A program made the translations under genes and the position numbers. From Nannobrachium achirus (Eukaryota; Chordata; Actinopteri; Myctophiformes; Myctophidae), in contig OY997642.1 of the NCBI GenBank assembly GCA_963921795.1, positions 56,750,591 through 56,814,590 on the forward strand: DNA of 64,000 nucleotides, given 5' to 3'. Positions 32,640 to 46,200 of the stretch are shown here, in pieces; the first letter of the stretch is position 1, and each line of letters starts with the position of its first letter. The notes under the pieces were generated by a model. It made no database searches, was not told the origin of the DNA, and saw only the letters and a program-made list of their open reading frames with translations.

Positions 32640-35600
32640 AAACACAAACAAAAAAAGGAATTCCATCGAGTGAGATGTTTAGTTATCAAAAGAAATGGAA
32701 ATGATTGAAAAAATATAACCTCAGTCATTCATTAAACACTTAAACGCTATATACTTTGTGGACTGGGGTCCCTCAGGGGTCTGTACTAAGCACCCCAACT
32801 TTTCTTTCCCCTTTACACTAATAGGCGAAAAAATATCTTGACAGTTGGTGAGTTTGTAGGTCACCTATTTCTTGGCAAATGTTGGCCCAGAACAGGCATG
32901 ATGCTAGGGGATTGTATTGACCTGGTGACCAGTTCTCACCAACGGTACAGACCGTCTGCTGTTATAGCATGTGCTGGTAAGTGTGCTGGACTTTTAACGT
33001 GTTTATGCCATGCGTTCTCAGCCCAAGGCGTCGTGTAGCGCCACTCTTGTCAAGGTCACCATTCTTTTATTCATCATTTGAACTGGGGATCCCCCCCTAA
33101 CCTGACAAGCACTTGAAACCGTAGGAGTTGAAGCATAACATTTTGTCAGACTCTGTTCCCACATATAGATATTGTGAAAATGGCAGATCTTCAAGCAGTT
33201 TGGCCAATGTTTGATTAGTTTGTAGTATAGCTATTAGCTTGGTGAGTACTTTTGATGCAGTAGTGGTCTTTTTTTTTTTTTTTTTCGGCTTCGCCTCGTG
33301 CCACAACCCTGAAACAGTGGTAAATAAGCCTACAAACCAATTCTTCTCATGGTAAATGGCTTACTTAAACCCTATACTAGTGAATTCTGTTTTCGCTCTA
33401 CATTAAATGTCTCTGATGGAAATGGCCGATCTACAAGCTCGCCGATCCACAAGCTCACGATCCGTCGTGATCTCGCTAACTTGTAGATCTGCACCGGGCG
33501 CAAAAGGTAACCTTGACCGAGTAGCCGAACAATGGATGCCCTGGATTGAGAACGCGTCGGTTCACTGGGTTTTCTACGCAAGTCTAACAGGACTGGAGAA
33601 GGATCTGGAAATGTAACCTGTGACTGTTTGCAGCTCTTTGGGGGAATTGTACAGATGGGTTGGAGAGAGCGGGTGTACAGTGGCTGTCGTGTGGCACATC
33701 GGCCAATCCACTTCAGACACACAACGTCTAGAGGAAAGGATGATGCTTAGAAATGGAAATGTTAAGGAACTATGATAGCTGCTGGGCCCTTATACCTTTA
33801 AGCCTGAGTCATACTTCAAATAGCCGATCTACAAGCTCACAACGCACTGCACTGTGAGCTTATAAATGGGCTATCTTGGGAGTATGATGTCACCGACGCG
33901 TAACTAAGTATAAACATGGCTTTGCGGTCACCTCCCCCTCTCTCCCGTAAACCCTAAACCTCCAATTGCACAACAGGTTTGACGCAAACGTTGTGCTTTA
34001 TATTTTCGTAACGTATATCTATGCTAATCCTTTATCGATAAAGAACTCAGGACCCAAATGGGTTTCCCTCTCCTTGGTTTTAGGAGGCTAAGACCCTGAC
34101 CTGACCTGACCTGGTCTAAAGCGCAAACTCGTACTCTTGTCGCACGATGGTATGACACGCCTCATGTGGTCGGTTGTCGGACAGGCAACCCCATCGCGCG
34201 ACTAGAGTGTGAGCCGGGCACGAGCCTCCATTACAGTCTGAGGTGTTTCCGTGTGGTGGTGTGATGACGGGCTTTTCAAACTTGAAGCTGAATTTAGTCA
34301 TAAACAAACAGGGCAACCGGGTTATTGACGCCTATGACATGACCATTGTTACTTACTTTGATACCAGGGGGCAATTACTGGGGTAGTGTAACCCGAACTC
34401 GGCAGCCATTACTGGGATTTGCGTAACCCGAACTGACTCGGCAGCCATTTAATGCATAAACGTGTTGGGAGAGCTGACTTTAGACCGTCATGGGTGAAAT
34501 GGTTCGGTCTAACCGTCTTTAGCCAAGCTCAACCGCCTCTCCTTAACTGCTTTCTGGTCCTATTTCTTTTTTTTTTATCTACTAGAGCTGTGAGCTTGAA
34601 AAGACACCCTTCTCCTAGTAGGTGACTCCTGTCCTAGTAGCACCCTGCTTCTCCTCATCAAGGCTGCTGCTGCATTTCAGGTGTGAAAAGCCCTAAAGCT
34701 CGCCTGTTTTTAAGCTAGTTTCTTTTCTTTTTCTTAGGTTTGTCAGCGACGTCCCCGCAGTACCTACCTACCTACCGAACCTCCCAAGGAGGCTAACTTT
34801 CTCTGTCCCCCATTTGTTTTATTTACTTTTTCCGTTTAGTTTTTTTTATTGGGTCGTCTTTCTGTCTCTCGTCAACGGAGGCGTGTTGGTGAAAGAAAAA
34901 AAAAAACAGTAATGTCAAACTGCACTGTGGCTGCCACGTATTTACACAAATAAAGAACCAAATACTTTTAGGGCGACGACGACATCGCAAACTGTGTGTT
35001 TTGAGCCTGTGTTTGTGCTTTGCCATTTTTTTTCTTTTTTCTCCAGAGAAACCAGAATGCTAAAGGCTTAAAAAATAATGATAGGAAAATAATCTATATA
35101 AATATTATATATATATCTATGTGTCTGTCTGATCCCGACACTGATCCTCTTGCTTTCTCCAAGGAGCGCTCAAGATGTGAAGTTTCTCCTGGCAGGGGGG
35201 AAACGGAGCTTTTCTGTAACCTTGTTTTTTTGTTTTGTTTTTTGTTTGTTTCTTTTTTTTAAAGTGCAAGCAGTCACGACATCGTTTAGATTTAAAAGAA
35301 GAAAAGAGAACAATCTTGTTAGAGAAGTGTCTTATTGTCGCTCTAAATGAGTTTAAGGTCTGAAACCTATGCATGCCATAGTATACAGTGGTGATAAGAT
35401 CACGTTTAGATGTCTCTTCTCTTGACTTGATTTTCTTTTAATTTTTTTTGTTTAGCCAATTCACGGTGTTTTGAAAAGAAAGATGTCAGAACAAGTTTGT
35501 TGTCCACTGCTGACTTGTTGTCCGTTTGGAGAAGACAGGAAAAAAACAAAAACTAACAAAAAAAATGTGCAATTTGTGTGAGGGTGAAATGATTTTTATT

Positions 35601-35730
35601 AAAAAGACGACAAATGATAGAACTTGTCTTGGATGCTTGTACCGTTGCGACTGATGACTAATGTCTAACAAACTGTAGTTACTTGAGTAAAAGTACTAAA
35701 GTACTGTCATCAACATGTACTTGGAGGATC
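32640..35730. other. ranbp9-nol7 intergenic stretch without a gene
   Basis: Holds hairpin copies at 33418-33492 and 33810-33886, poly(T) runs and AATAAA-like sites (for example 34948), but no exon I can support. 34525-34625 is an inverted copy of 39945-40050. Whether 34740-35680 is a distant 3' UTR cannot be told from the sequence alone. Confidence 0.45.
33810..33886. repeat. Dispersed hairpin repeat copy with long stem
   Basis: CATACTTCAAATAGCC pairs with GGCTATCTTGGGAGTATG around the standard core arms. The outer arms match no other copy in the window. Confidence 0.75.
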
Positions 35731-35930
35731 NNNNNNNNNNNNNNNNNNNNNNNNNNNNNNNNNNNNNNNNNNNNNNNNNNNNNNNNNNNNNNNNNNNNNN
35801 NNNNNNNNNNNNNNNNNNNNNNNNNNNNNNNNNNNNNNNNNNNNNNNNNNNNNNNNNNNNNNNNNNNNNNNNNNNNNNNNNNNNNNNNNNNNNNNNNNNN
35901 NNNNNNNNNNNNNNNNNNNNNNNNNNNNNN
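35731..35930. other. Assembly gap (200 N)
   Basis: Exactly 200 N. The left flank is the ACTTGAGTAAAAGTAC repeat and the right flank is a GGGTAGGG-rich repeat, so the gap lies in repetitive DNA. Confidence 1.
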
Positions 35931-36120
35931 CATACCCAAACCCGACCCGACATTTAGGGTAGGGTAGGGCCTAAAATGTATGTTAACTAGCAGGGCCGGG
36001 TAGGGCCTCGGGCCCGGGCCTTAATTTTCAGGCCCGTTGAGAACTCCACTTGGAGGACCAAAAGTAAAAGTTCTCATTATGCAGAAAGTCCCATTTCAAG
36101 TTTTCAAATGTAATTTATAA

Positions 36121-36204
36121 CATTTTGAAAATGGCAAATCTACAAGCTCACAATGCGTTGCATCGCCACACATTGTGAGCTTGTAGATCTGCTATTTTCA
36201 AATG
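36121..36204. repeat. Dispersed hairpin repeat copy
   Basis: CATTTTGAAAATGGCAAATC pairs with GATCTGCTATTTTCAAATG. The inner stem is CACAATGCG / CACATTGTG-like. Confidence 0.75.
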
Positions 36205-36262
36205 TATAGGGCTGAAGTGGTTAATGTATGTTTCGTAATAATAATCAAAATCTACAAAGTAA

Positions 36263-36587
36263 AGCCCTTTGCACACAGGCGCGTTTAACCGCACGGATAA
36301 AACGGACAATATAATGTTTTGAAAAGAAAACAATGATTCTCTATGACCTCATGCACACCGGCTCCGAATTAGCCGTGCGACGAGTGCCTGCCGCCGTGCG
36401 TTTTTTTCTCGATCTAACCCAGTTCGATTCGTGCGTCTTGTCGCATGCGGTAAAAAACTCATCACTCCTTTTATGACTCCTTTTTGGATCCGCAGCGCCG
36501 ATTCCGCACAGCCTTGCACACCAAATCCAATGCGTTTTATTCATGCCGCAAACGAAAAAAACGCAACTGTCCTGTGTGCAAAGGGCT
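36263..36587. mobile_element. PIF/Harbinger-like miniature element
   Basis: AGCCCTTTGCACACAGG / CCTGTGTGCAAAGGGCT ends with a TAA duplication on both sides. Confidence 0.82.
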
Positions 36588-36731
36588 TAACTCAGGTTTT
36601 CAAATAAAAAGCAGTGGGGTAAAAGTACAATGTTTGGATCCGAGATGTAGTGGAGTAGAAGTAAAAGAACTGGAAATGATGAAGTAAAGTACATATGCCT
36701 CAATTGTACTATTAACTGCAGTACTTAAAGG

Positions 36732-37170
36732 AGGACTTCACCACTTTTTAACCTATCTTCATATAATGGGTCCTCACTAATGTTCATGATAAAATGACAC
36801 CATTTTTTTTCTACTCCGTCTGGGTCTCATAGGAGAGCTGTGGCGGGTCAAATCCATCCACCAGTGACATCATCAATGTGGAATCCAAGCTAATAGAAAC
36901 TGTAGGCGTTCTATTCCTGAAAAGTTACAATGTTAAAGTGGAAGCTATTGTTCTCGCTATAATAAAAATCTAAATATTTGTTCAGAAATAGTTCAAGAAA
37001 AACTGTCAAACGATGATGTCACTGGTGGATGGATTTGACCCGCCCACAGCTCTCCTATGCGACCCAGACTGAGTAGAAAATAATGGTGCTATTTTATCAT
37101 GAACATTATTTTATCATGAACATTAGTGAAGACCTATTATATTAAGACGGGTTGAAAATGGTGAAGTCCT
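36732..37170. mobile_element. Fold-back element with arms of about 180 bases
   Basis: AGGACTTCACCACTTTTTAA pairs with the far end GGTTGAAAATGGTGAAGTCCT. The arms also share GGCGGGTCAAATCCATCCAC and CATGATAAAAT blocks. No clear target duplication. Confidence 0.8.
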
Positions 37171-37735
37171 ATGTAAATTAGTTACTTTGCACCACTGTTT
37201 ATGACAACCACCAAACCACAACGGTACCCTGTCACCAACATGCCTGCAACGTACCTGTCATTTGCGGCCTGAGAACGATTTATGAGTTCTACCTGTACAC
37301 GAGTAGGTAAGGAAATACAGAAGATTCATGAAAGAAAGTAAGGACCTCACACTGGTGAGAATAAATTCCAATACGTGGCTTTGGTACAATGGAAAAACAC
37401 ACGGTCTCACACACACAAATACTGATATTTGACCTCCCACGTGACGTCATGTGGGTTTATCACCAGCCCCACGGGTCACTTCACACAGGGGTGATTATTT
37501 TTTTTATTGTAACGATTCAATCCAAAAGATCTTCAACAGGAATTCCTGATGCATTAAAGTCGAGCTTATTCTTACCAGTGTAATGCCTTCAAGAGCCAGC
37601 GTTTCTAAAGGTGTAAGAGATATTCTTTTGGTTAAAACAAAGTTGAAGCTGATGGTAACCTATAGTTTGTGCAGTGACTGGAGTCAGGCGGGACACCAGT
37701 TTCATCCAATCAGGAGAGAGAACACATTCAACAGT

Positions 37736-38241
37736 CAGGGTTCCCACGGTCATGAAATTCCTGGAAATATTTTGAAATTAGAAAAATATTTTTCCAGTAC
37801 TGGAAAGGTTTTGGAATTGATCAAGGGTCCTGGAAGGTCCTGGAAAAAATAGCTATGCATTGTCTTTGGTTATTGATTTTGTTAATACCTCTGAAATGAC
37901 AAACATTGGCCAAATTGTCAAATATTAGAGGCAGAAATTGTGAAAATAACACGAGGCGTTGTGAGCATGTAGATCGGCTATTTTCACAATAAAACCGTGT
38001 TATACAAAATTCCTCTACTCTTGGTGCTCGTCAGGGTGCCGGGTCCCCAGTTAAAATATGATTATTTCGGGGGTCACGGCCAGGAAAGGCTGAGAACCCG
38101 GCACTACCTGTCTTTGGGCATTGTGCATAGGAGTAAGTGACTCGTTATTGAGCTGAATTATTGTTATATAGTCCTGGAAATCGGATTAAATATTCTGGAA
38201 AAAATTTGGAAATTAATTGGTAAAGATGTGTGGGAACCCTG
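37736..38241. mobile_element. Second CAGGGTTCCCAC element
   Basis: Near-identical to 11845-12382 over most of its length. The left hairpin arm has been deleted (37945-37990), leaving the right arm GGCGTTGTGAGCATGTAG. It lies within a larger inverted pair (ATCCAATCAGGAGAGAGAAC / GTTCTCTCTTCCTGATTGGA-like). Confidence 0.8.
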
Positions 38242-39683
38242 AACAGTGTTCCAGCGCCAATATTTTTCTGCACATATTTTACTTTCATCACTTCCAATTT
38301 CACTGTGTTCATCCTGTATGAGTTCTCTCTTCCTGATTGGATCAAATTGATACCCTGACCGGAATTTTTTCTTTCTTTTTTGGTTTACTAAAGAGCTTGA
38401 GTGACGGCTTATTACCCCCAGGGACATGGTTAATGCATGTTTTGTAATAATCAAAAAGTAACTAGTTACTGAAGTTTTCAAATGTGGAGTAAAAATACAA
38501 TATTTGCCTGAATTGCCTCGGAGATGTAGTGGAGTAGAAGTGAAAGTACAGAAAATTGGACATACTCAAGAAAAAGTCAAAAGAATATATATTTCAAGAT
38601 TGTTAGTCTGTTTGGGATGACCTGATTTATCAGTATCAACAAGCGCTTGATATTCAATACATTTATTTTTTCCCCCTGCATCCTGAAATGTTACAATTTT
38701 AGACAACGTTTTTGCCTGAAGATACATAGTATGTAGGCCTACTTGTATATAAAAAGACACACCTTAAGACACGTCATTTAAACAATATGCTGTATATAAA
38801 AAAACATGCCTTAAGACGAGTCATTTAAACATGTGTGGTGGCTTTACAGTAGAAAGGTTAATACACTGTTTTTTTCATAGTCACATTTTATTCCTCCACA
38901 ATTCATTCCTCCACAAATACAAAGAACAAATAGATTCATAGCATTATTTATAAGTGAAGTGAAATAGTACAAATGGCCCTTTCTTGACAATGTTTTGTAC
39001 GTTTTTAATTTCTTAGGATGTGTGTAATTACAACCCTAATTTGACGCTAGATTGACCAGTTTTGTGGTAAATAACAGCATGTGAATGAATATTATTGAAA
39101 AGCAGAATGGATTACAGCCAAGCTGCTTCCTCTGTGCAGTCTCTTACTAAACACCACAGCCACCCAGCTAAGACCCAAGTTTATCCCGAATTATTCTTAG
39201 TCGTAGTCGAACATTTCTCTTTTTATTTGACCAAAACAACACAACATGGGTGCACACACACGTCATAGTGTTTTAGCTCTACGGTTTGAAGTTGGTGAAC
39301 TTTTTTACTCATATTTACAGTCCATGGAATATTGGATGTGGCTGACATTTTGGTCGCAGCAGTCATCAGTCCCATCTGAAGCGTGTGCCGTTTGAGCCGC
39401 ACACTACTCTTTACAGATCTGATGGCGCTGCTTATGGTGGAATTGCAGACTGTGTCATGAACTGCTCTTTACAGATCTTGATAGCGCCATTGAAGATGGA
39501 ACCCGTGATCATTTCAATCAGATTACGGTTCATCAAAAATATCCGTGCACGGACAAATGTGCCTGTGGCAAAGACTTGGTCTTGTCCGTGGCAAATTTGA
39601 GATTTTCCACCATAAGACCCAATTACTACTGAACGTCAGGTCTCCAGCTTTCTTCAGAATATGTATGACACTATGGCATATTA
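38242..39683. other. nol7 3' flank without a gene
   Basis: Includes TAGTGGAGTAGAAGTGAAAG-type repeat remains (38440-38570) also seen near 36600-36720, and AT-rich sequence. Confidence 0.45.
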
Positions 39684-39819
39684 CGGGAGCGCTCTCCATT
39701 CCGACATGTCGCCACTCCGACAGTGACTTCTTATTGTCAGAGTGGCAACACTTCCATAGAGGTTAAGTTTAGGGTTAGGGTAAGAGATAGCGTTAGTGTC
39801 GGAATGGAGAGATGCACTC
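39684..39819. mobile_element. Short inverted-repeat insertion with 9-base target duplication
   Basis: Flanked by GGCATATTA on both sides. The ends CGCTCTCCATTCCGACA / GTGTCGGAATGGAGAG surround a TTTAGGGTTAGGGT patch. The superfamily is uncertain (8 or 9 bases depending on the boundary). Confidence 0.75.
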
Positions 39820-40210
39820 GGCATATTATGAGTCCACCGGTAGTAGTGGTTCTCAATTAAAACACCATAACTTGAGTGTGCAAATGGAACCAAACTGACC
39901 CGTACAGGTCCATTTGGTTCCATTTGAACACCCTCCACCCTTCTCTCAAGCGGGAGAAGGGTGGCTCTTCAAGCTCACAGCTCTAGTAGATTTAAAAAAA
40001 GAAAATCAATAGGACCAGAAAGCAATTCAGGAGAGGAGGTTGAGCTTGACTAAACACACATGAGTTACAGACCAGTTATGGTCATTCATTCAAAGTATCT
40101 CTTTATGCGTTTCTGGTCATATTATTGTCCACTCAGTGTGTGTGTCTGTGGCAAACAAAATAAACGGACCAAAACGTCCACCACAAGCCAACATGGCAAC
40201 GACCCCCGAA

Positions 40211-40284
40211 TCAGCTGGATTGAAGCTTCTGTTTGTGGAGCCACCTTTTCTTGAACTTCTCTGCGTTGGCCTTGTGCTTGTAGC
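40211..40284 (-). CDS. nol7: nol7 exon 7 (C-terminus)
   Basis: Encodes YKHKANAEKFKKRWLHKQKL then QSS and TGA. This is the basic nucleolar-targeting-like tail of NOL7. Acceptor ttccag. Confidence 0.87.
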
Positions 40285-43200
40285 CTGGAAGAGTAGAGGT
40301 CATAGTGGACATTAGAAACCTTTTAAAGGTATTGTTTATTGTTAGTGTATGCCTTGGGTAACAGGTACATAAAGAGTAAAATATATTTTGTTCTGATCAT
40401 TGTGGCAGCATCAATATATAAAATAAATAACGACCCCTTGTGCAATTTAGAAATAGTTGTATCAACTCTGAAAGAAAACACATGGAATCGGATTTGAACC
40501 ACATTTTTAGTTGGTTTGAAATGTGATTCAAAAAGTCTGGACACTGAAGGCTGCTTTAAGGCCCATTCCCACTGGGCCAGATAACAGATAAAAATAATCT
40601 CTTTCTCCAGATAAAAAAATCTTTTTCTCCATTCAAGTGGATGGTAAGATACAGATAAAAAAAATCTGTCACAGATATTCTTTTTATCTGTTAGGAATGG
40701 GCCTTTATACTTAATTGCGCAACTGCGTCACACATTATAAATTCAGCATTACTCAATCACGCCTATGCTGTTACCCCAGTAAACAATGAGATATTTTGTA
40801 TGAATACACGAATACCAAATCCAATCTCATAACTACAGGGAACAAGATCAAATGTGTCTGTTAGTGCATCCTAACTTCAGCCTAGCTAAAACATACAGAT
40901 GTTTGACGCTGTGTGAGGGTGTGTGTGTTCTCACCCCAGTCCTTGTTGATGAACTCCATGGCGGTTACGTTACTCTCACCTCTCTTGATCCCAAGCGAGA
41001 GAAGCTCATTGGCTGTAATGACAGGGCGATGGAAATATGGCACAGTTTCAATATGAATGTAAATGAAAAATGCAATGGAAAACAATAACACAGAAGTGTA
41101 CTGTGTTCTTTCATTATCGTCTCAGTCGGCTGGAAACCTCTTATGTCCAAACCTGTTCACTTTTCATGATTCAAATTCAAAAGCATCAAAAGTCTGCAAG
41201 CTCCTTTTGAGCTTGTAGATCTGCTACTTTTGGTGCTTTCGTGTGACGCTGTAGTATGATCGAGTAGGGGCGTTAATTTACGGGGGAGAAACAAAAAAAC
41301 ACAAAAAGTTAAAATGTGGTGATAAGAGGTTTCTGCCCGACAGCAACGATGTGGAACTGATCCTCTTTGTCAGTTCAGTGCAGTCAGTAAGTATGTATGA
41401 TCAGCTGCTGTGTTGGTTCTGGCCCTAGATCAGTTCCATGCAGGGGTCAGCAATGATGTCCGTGACAAAGACATGGCCTCGTCCGCAGCAAATTCTGCTT
41501 TTACACACCGTTATAACGATCTTATTTTGATCATAAGACCCAATTACTGAATGTCAAGGTTACTGAAGGTCTCCAGATTTTCTTTAGAATACAGTCGTGG
41601 CTAAAAGTATTGGCACCCTTGCATTTGTTTAAAAAAACAACAACACACAATGGTCTAGATTGCACACAGTGAAGGAACATCAAGGTCTCTGGAGATGGAC
41701 TTGGAGCCTTCAGATTGTCCATGTTTGGCTGCAATCTGACCTCTGAACTCCAATTCTCTCCTTTTTTATTTGGTCCATGCTCAGTGCGTGACACAAAACA
41801 GCAGAATGAGGGATTTACTCCATTTAAACTGGGTGGATTAGTGGTTACTAAAGATTTAAGTCAACTTGGACTCACCAGGTGAGTTCCAGGTGAATAGACT
41901 GCTTGAAATTCAAGTACAGCGTATTTAAGTACGTATGCAAGTTTCTGTGTAGAATGAGCTAGGATTCTGTATTTATTCTAGTTTTATGTTGTGTTCCTCT
42001 GCAAACCAAACACTGTATGTTGATGCAAAATATGTTTTAATTTGCCAAGCTTCTGGAAGATGTTTTCGTTTTTTTCTGTTTTACAAATGCAAGGGTGCTA
42101 ATACTTTAGCCAAGACTGTATGTATGACACTGATTTACTATGACCCACGTATGGCACATTAGGAGTCCAACTAGTACAGCGGTTACTTAACGTTTTATTT
42201 TCAAGGACTTCCATAGCTCCTTGGTTCCATTTGTACACACTCAGAGTTACAGACAATCCTCATTCAGGGATCGCTCTTCATCTGTTTGTCAAATCATTTG
42301 GTATGTCGGTGGCAAAAAAGGAACTGACAAAAATGCCCACCACAAGCCAGCATGGCGATTCTGTGTGTGTACAGTAGGGGTGTGAAAGAATATTCAATAT
42401 TCGAATATTCGTTCGAATGTTAACAATAAAAGAATATTCGAAAGTAAAAAATTGAGCTTCGAATTAATTTATATTTAATTAAAACAAATCTACCGCACTT
42501 CTCGCGAGATTCTGGGCGCATGGAACGTCAAAAGGTGGCTGGTCTCGCAAGGCAGAAGTCTCCATTCGCTGCTGCAAAAGTGGGCTGATCTACAAGTCCA
42601 CAATACGTCGCTGATCCAATACGTTGTGGGCTTGTAAATTAAGGGTGCCTATTTAGCGACACCGTCATACAGCGAAGAATAAACCTCCAGCTGCTTAACT
42701 TTCCCTTCACACTGTCACTGGCCGTCACATGTCGGAGTGGAGAGATGCACTCGTCCGCCTCGCAGTGCACAGTGCACACACAGTGCTTTTAAACTTGCTC
42801 ACGTTGATTCAGAATGATAAACGAGTCAAGCTGAAACGGGCGACTCATTTGGTAGTGACGGGAAGGCATACAACGAGACTTCTCCACCGAAAACACAATA
42901 TAAAAAAGCATGGATTTCTTCTCTCACCGAGTCAGTCTCCCCGCACGCAGCCACGGTAACGGTAAAACTCCCTCTGTCACTCACGCTGCTCTTGTAGACT
43001 ACCTAATTTGGTTCAAACCAAAACATAATCCATTGGTGTGATTATAATTGCTCGTTTCATGTCGTGGCTGTTCCAACTCAATCACAGCTGCTGTGACGCT
43101 TTGCAGCGACGATCCGATTCTGCTCTTGCTTTTACCAACGCAGGCACGTGCACACAGACATCAAACGGGGCTTGAGCCCCTGCCCTTTTAACAGAGAATT

Positions 43201-46200
43201 GTCCACCAAAAGGCCCTTTTAGAAATGTCAGCCCCTGCCTCTCTTAACATTCTTTGCACGTCCCTGACCAACGCGGACCTGCACACAGTAAAGCGATACA
43301 AGCGACTGTCTAGAATAAACAGCTTCAAAGTGCGAATGCTTCGAATTATTCGATATTTTCGAATATTCGAATTTATTCGAATCAACGGTGGATTTTGAAG
43401 GGAATATTCGAATGCCATTTTTGGCAAATTTTGACAGGCCTAGTGTACAGTATGGGCGCTTTTCGACCGGCAAGGAACCGGTTCGGGTTCTTTCTCCCGC
43501 CTATGGGATGAACCAAAGGTGAGCTTTTCGCTGAGAACCGAGTTGGTTTCCGAACCGTAAAAGTTGGTTCAGAACGGGAACCACAAAATCCTTGGTTCCT
43601 CTGGTTCAATCATGGTTCAATCTGGTGGAAACGCAAGCCGGTTCGCAAGGACGAACCAAGGTTCCAAGAAAGTTGAATGGCACTGGTTCTTGAACCAAGG
43701 TTCTTTTGGTGGAAAAGAGCCCACTGTGTGTTCTTACAGTTCTGTGCGGGCGTACAATATGTGAGTGTACAGAGTGTTCTTACATGTAGTTCTACTGCTC
43801 TTAGATCAGTTCAGTGTGTGTACAGTGTATTCTTACATGTAGTTCTACTGCTCTTAGATCAGTTCAGTGTGTGTACAGGCAGCGTTGATTTCGACTAAAA
43901 CTATGATGAAAAATGTATGTCGACTGCATTTTTTTCACTGACGAAAACGAAATAAAAACGAAATAAAAACTAAGCTGTGATGGTTAAAACTAAGACTAAA
44001 TATATTGACAATTTCGTCAACAAAATAAAAACTTAGACTAAAACGTTAGGGAGGGACTAGTGGAGAAGAGAGTAATTTTATGTTTGGTTGCTCTCAGGTG
44101 TTGCGTGCTGAAAATAGATCTACAAGGCGCGTTGTGAGCTTGTAGATCTGCTATTTTCAGCACCCAACCAAGTGTAAAATCAAGGCCTGCCAAAACGCAT
44201 TTGTTGATTTAGTCACTAAAATCTTATGACATTTAGTCGACTAAAATTAGACTAAAACTAAAACTTTTCAGTTGACTAAATTATGACTAAAACTAAAATA
44301 CATTTTATTCAAAAGACTAGGACTAAAACTAAATCAAAATTTGCTGTCAAAAACAACACTGGTACAGAGTGTTCTTACATGTGGTTCTACTGCTCTTAGA
44401 TCAGTTCAGTGTGTGTACAGTGTATTCTTACATGTGGTTCTGCTGCTCTTGGATCCGTACATCCTGTTGTGCAGGAAGTCCATGGCGCTCTGCTGCTGGG
44501 AGGAGGACAGGGGCGGAGCCTTGGTCATGGCGGTCACCGTGTAGCTGCCCTTCACACTGGAGGGAAAACATGTCTGCAGGTCAAGCTCACGTAAAAGAAC
44601 AAGATCCAATGAAAAGCCATTATCGGCCATTTTATCTTGAAGGTTCGGTCTCAAAAGATCTGCCGTTGTCACGAGAAACTTTCTGCCTAAACTTTCTGTA
44701 CTAAACTAGTGCAGTATGTGCAGCCATCATTTTGGTCCCGTGTTTAGAGTTTGGAAGAGCTCGTAGAAAAACAGCATCTACAAGCTCGCATCGAGCTCGA
44801 GCTTGTAGATGTGCTACTTTTGAATTTGAACCGTGAAAGTAACAGTTTGACATAAAACGGTTTGTTTCCACTCGACAGAGACGATAGATGATTGTTTACA
44901 AACAAAGTCTCGACAGAGACAGGATAATCTATGCTGTCCGTACAGTTGCAATATTGGTGACTATCATCCTTTAATACAATCAGACATGAACGGGCTGTCA
45001 TTGGAGGCTATACTGTACGTACGTGCGGCTGTACTTCTGTTTGGTTGTCTTTGTGTCCTCATCCTCTTCTTCCGCCATGTCGCCGCCCTCATCTTCATCA
45101 TCCTCAGAGGAACCTCCCTCTTCACCTCTCTCCACGTCTTCAGCTGGGTGACAACAACAAACACAATGCTTTATAGAACTTCATTAACAAGATCTCTCTC
45201 TCACACACTACAGCATACATACATTATGAATAGTATAGGCATAGCGTGGCTGTCGTTGACGAAGAACAGATCTAACAAGCTTAACACGTCGCCTTACAAT
45301 GCGTTGCTAGCTTGTAGATCAGTTCTTTCGCAAACACCACCCTTGTGCAATAGTCTAGCATTAATTAAAGTTTTTGTTGTTATCAATTATGAAAGGATAG
45401 ACAAATGTATCACGAATAAAAATAAAAATGTGACAACAATAAGCAGGTAAATGTACAGCATTAATCAAAGTTAGGGGAAGGGTCTTCTTATTTACCTTTA
45501 TCTTTTGACAGCTCCCGTTTCCTATATGAATGACAGCAGATGAGAAGGAGAAGAATTTGTATTTTAATGATGGAGCTTGAGAAAGGTCTGGTGACCGAAA
45601 CGTTGCTACATTATTAATAAATTCTCTGAAACGGACAAGCGGCAGTGTGCGGGTCAGTCTGTCTTTGAGTCAGATCTCCTCCTAATGATGGAGAGAGACA
45701 TAAAGATCGATAGATCCTCTAGTGAACGAGGCAGTCAGACTGAACGTACTTTGAAGGCGGCGCGCCGATCTCCTCTAGGACTTCAGCGGGGAGCAGTCTG
45801 CGTTTCTGTAGAGACCAGAAGAGAACACGTTAGGAATGGGACAATAACATTTCATATCACATTAATTGTGACCAAAGAAATTGTGATTTACAATATTATC
45901 GCGATAATCAAAACATCCCCCAACATCCATTATCCTGGGGGCGGAGCATTTGCCACCAAAAAAATAACAGATCTACAGGAACAGCGCGTTGTGAGCTTGT
46001 AGATCTGCTATTTTTTTGCAAAGAGATTTGGTAGAGAGTGGGGGAAAAAAAGACTGTATCAAGTACATTATTTCCAAGCCTGTTTTACCAATTATAAAGG
46101 GTTTAAGTGGTACCGGATATGCAGCTCGGCAAATAAAAGCTGAATTGATCCCAGTGCATGACGATTTCATAACAATAATTACAATAATCGTATCGTGGAG

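Noticed and set aside
35679-35967. Open frames consisting mostly of unknown residues
   Set aside because: They span the 200-N gap.
42375-43442. Coding potential in the 1068-base hAT element
   Set aside because: The frames of 75-81 codons do not resemble a transposase and break in repeats; treated as non-autonomous.
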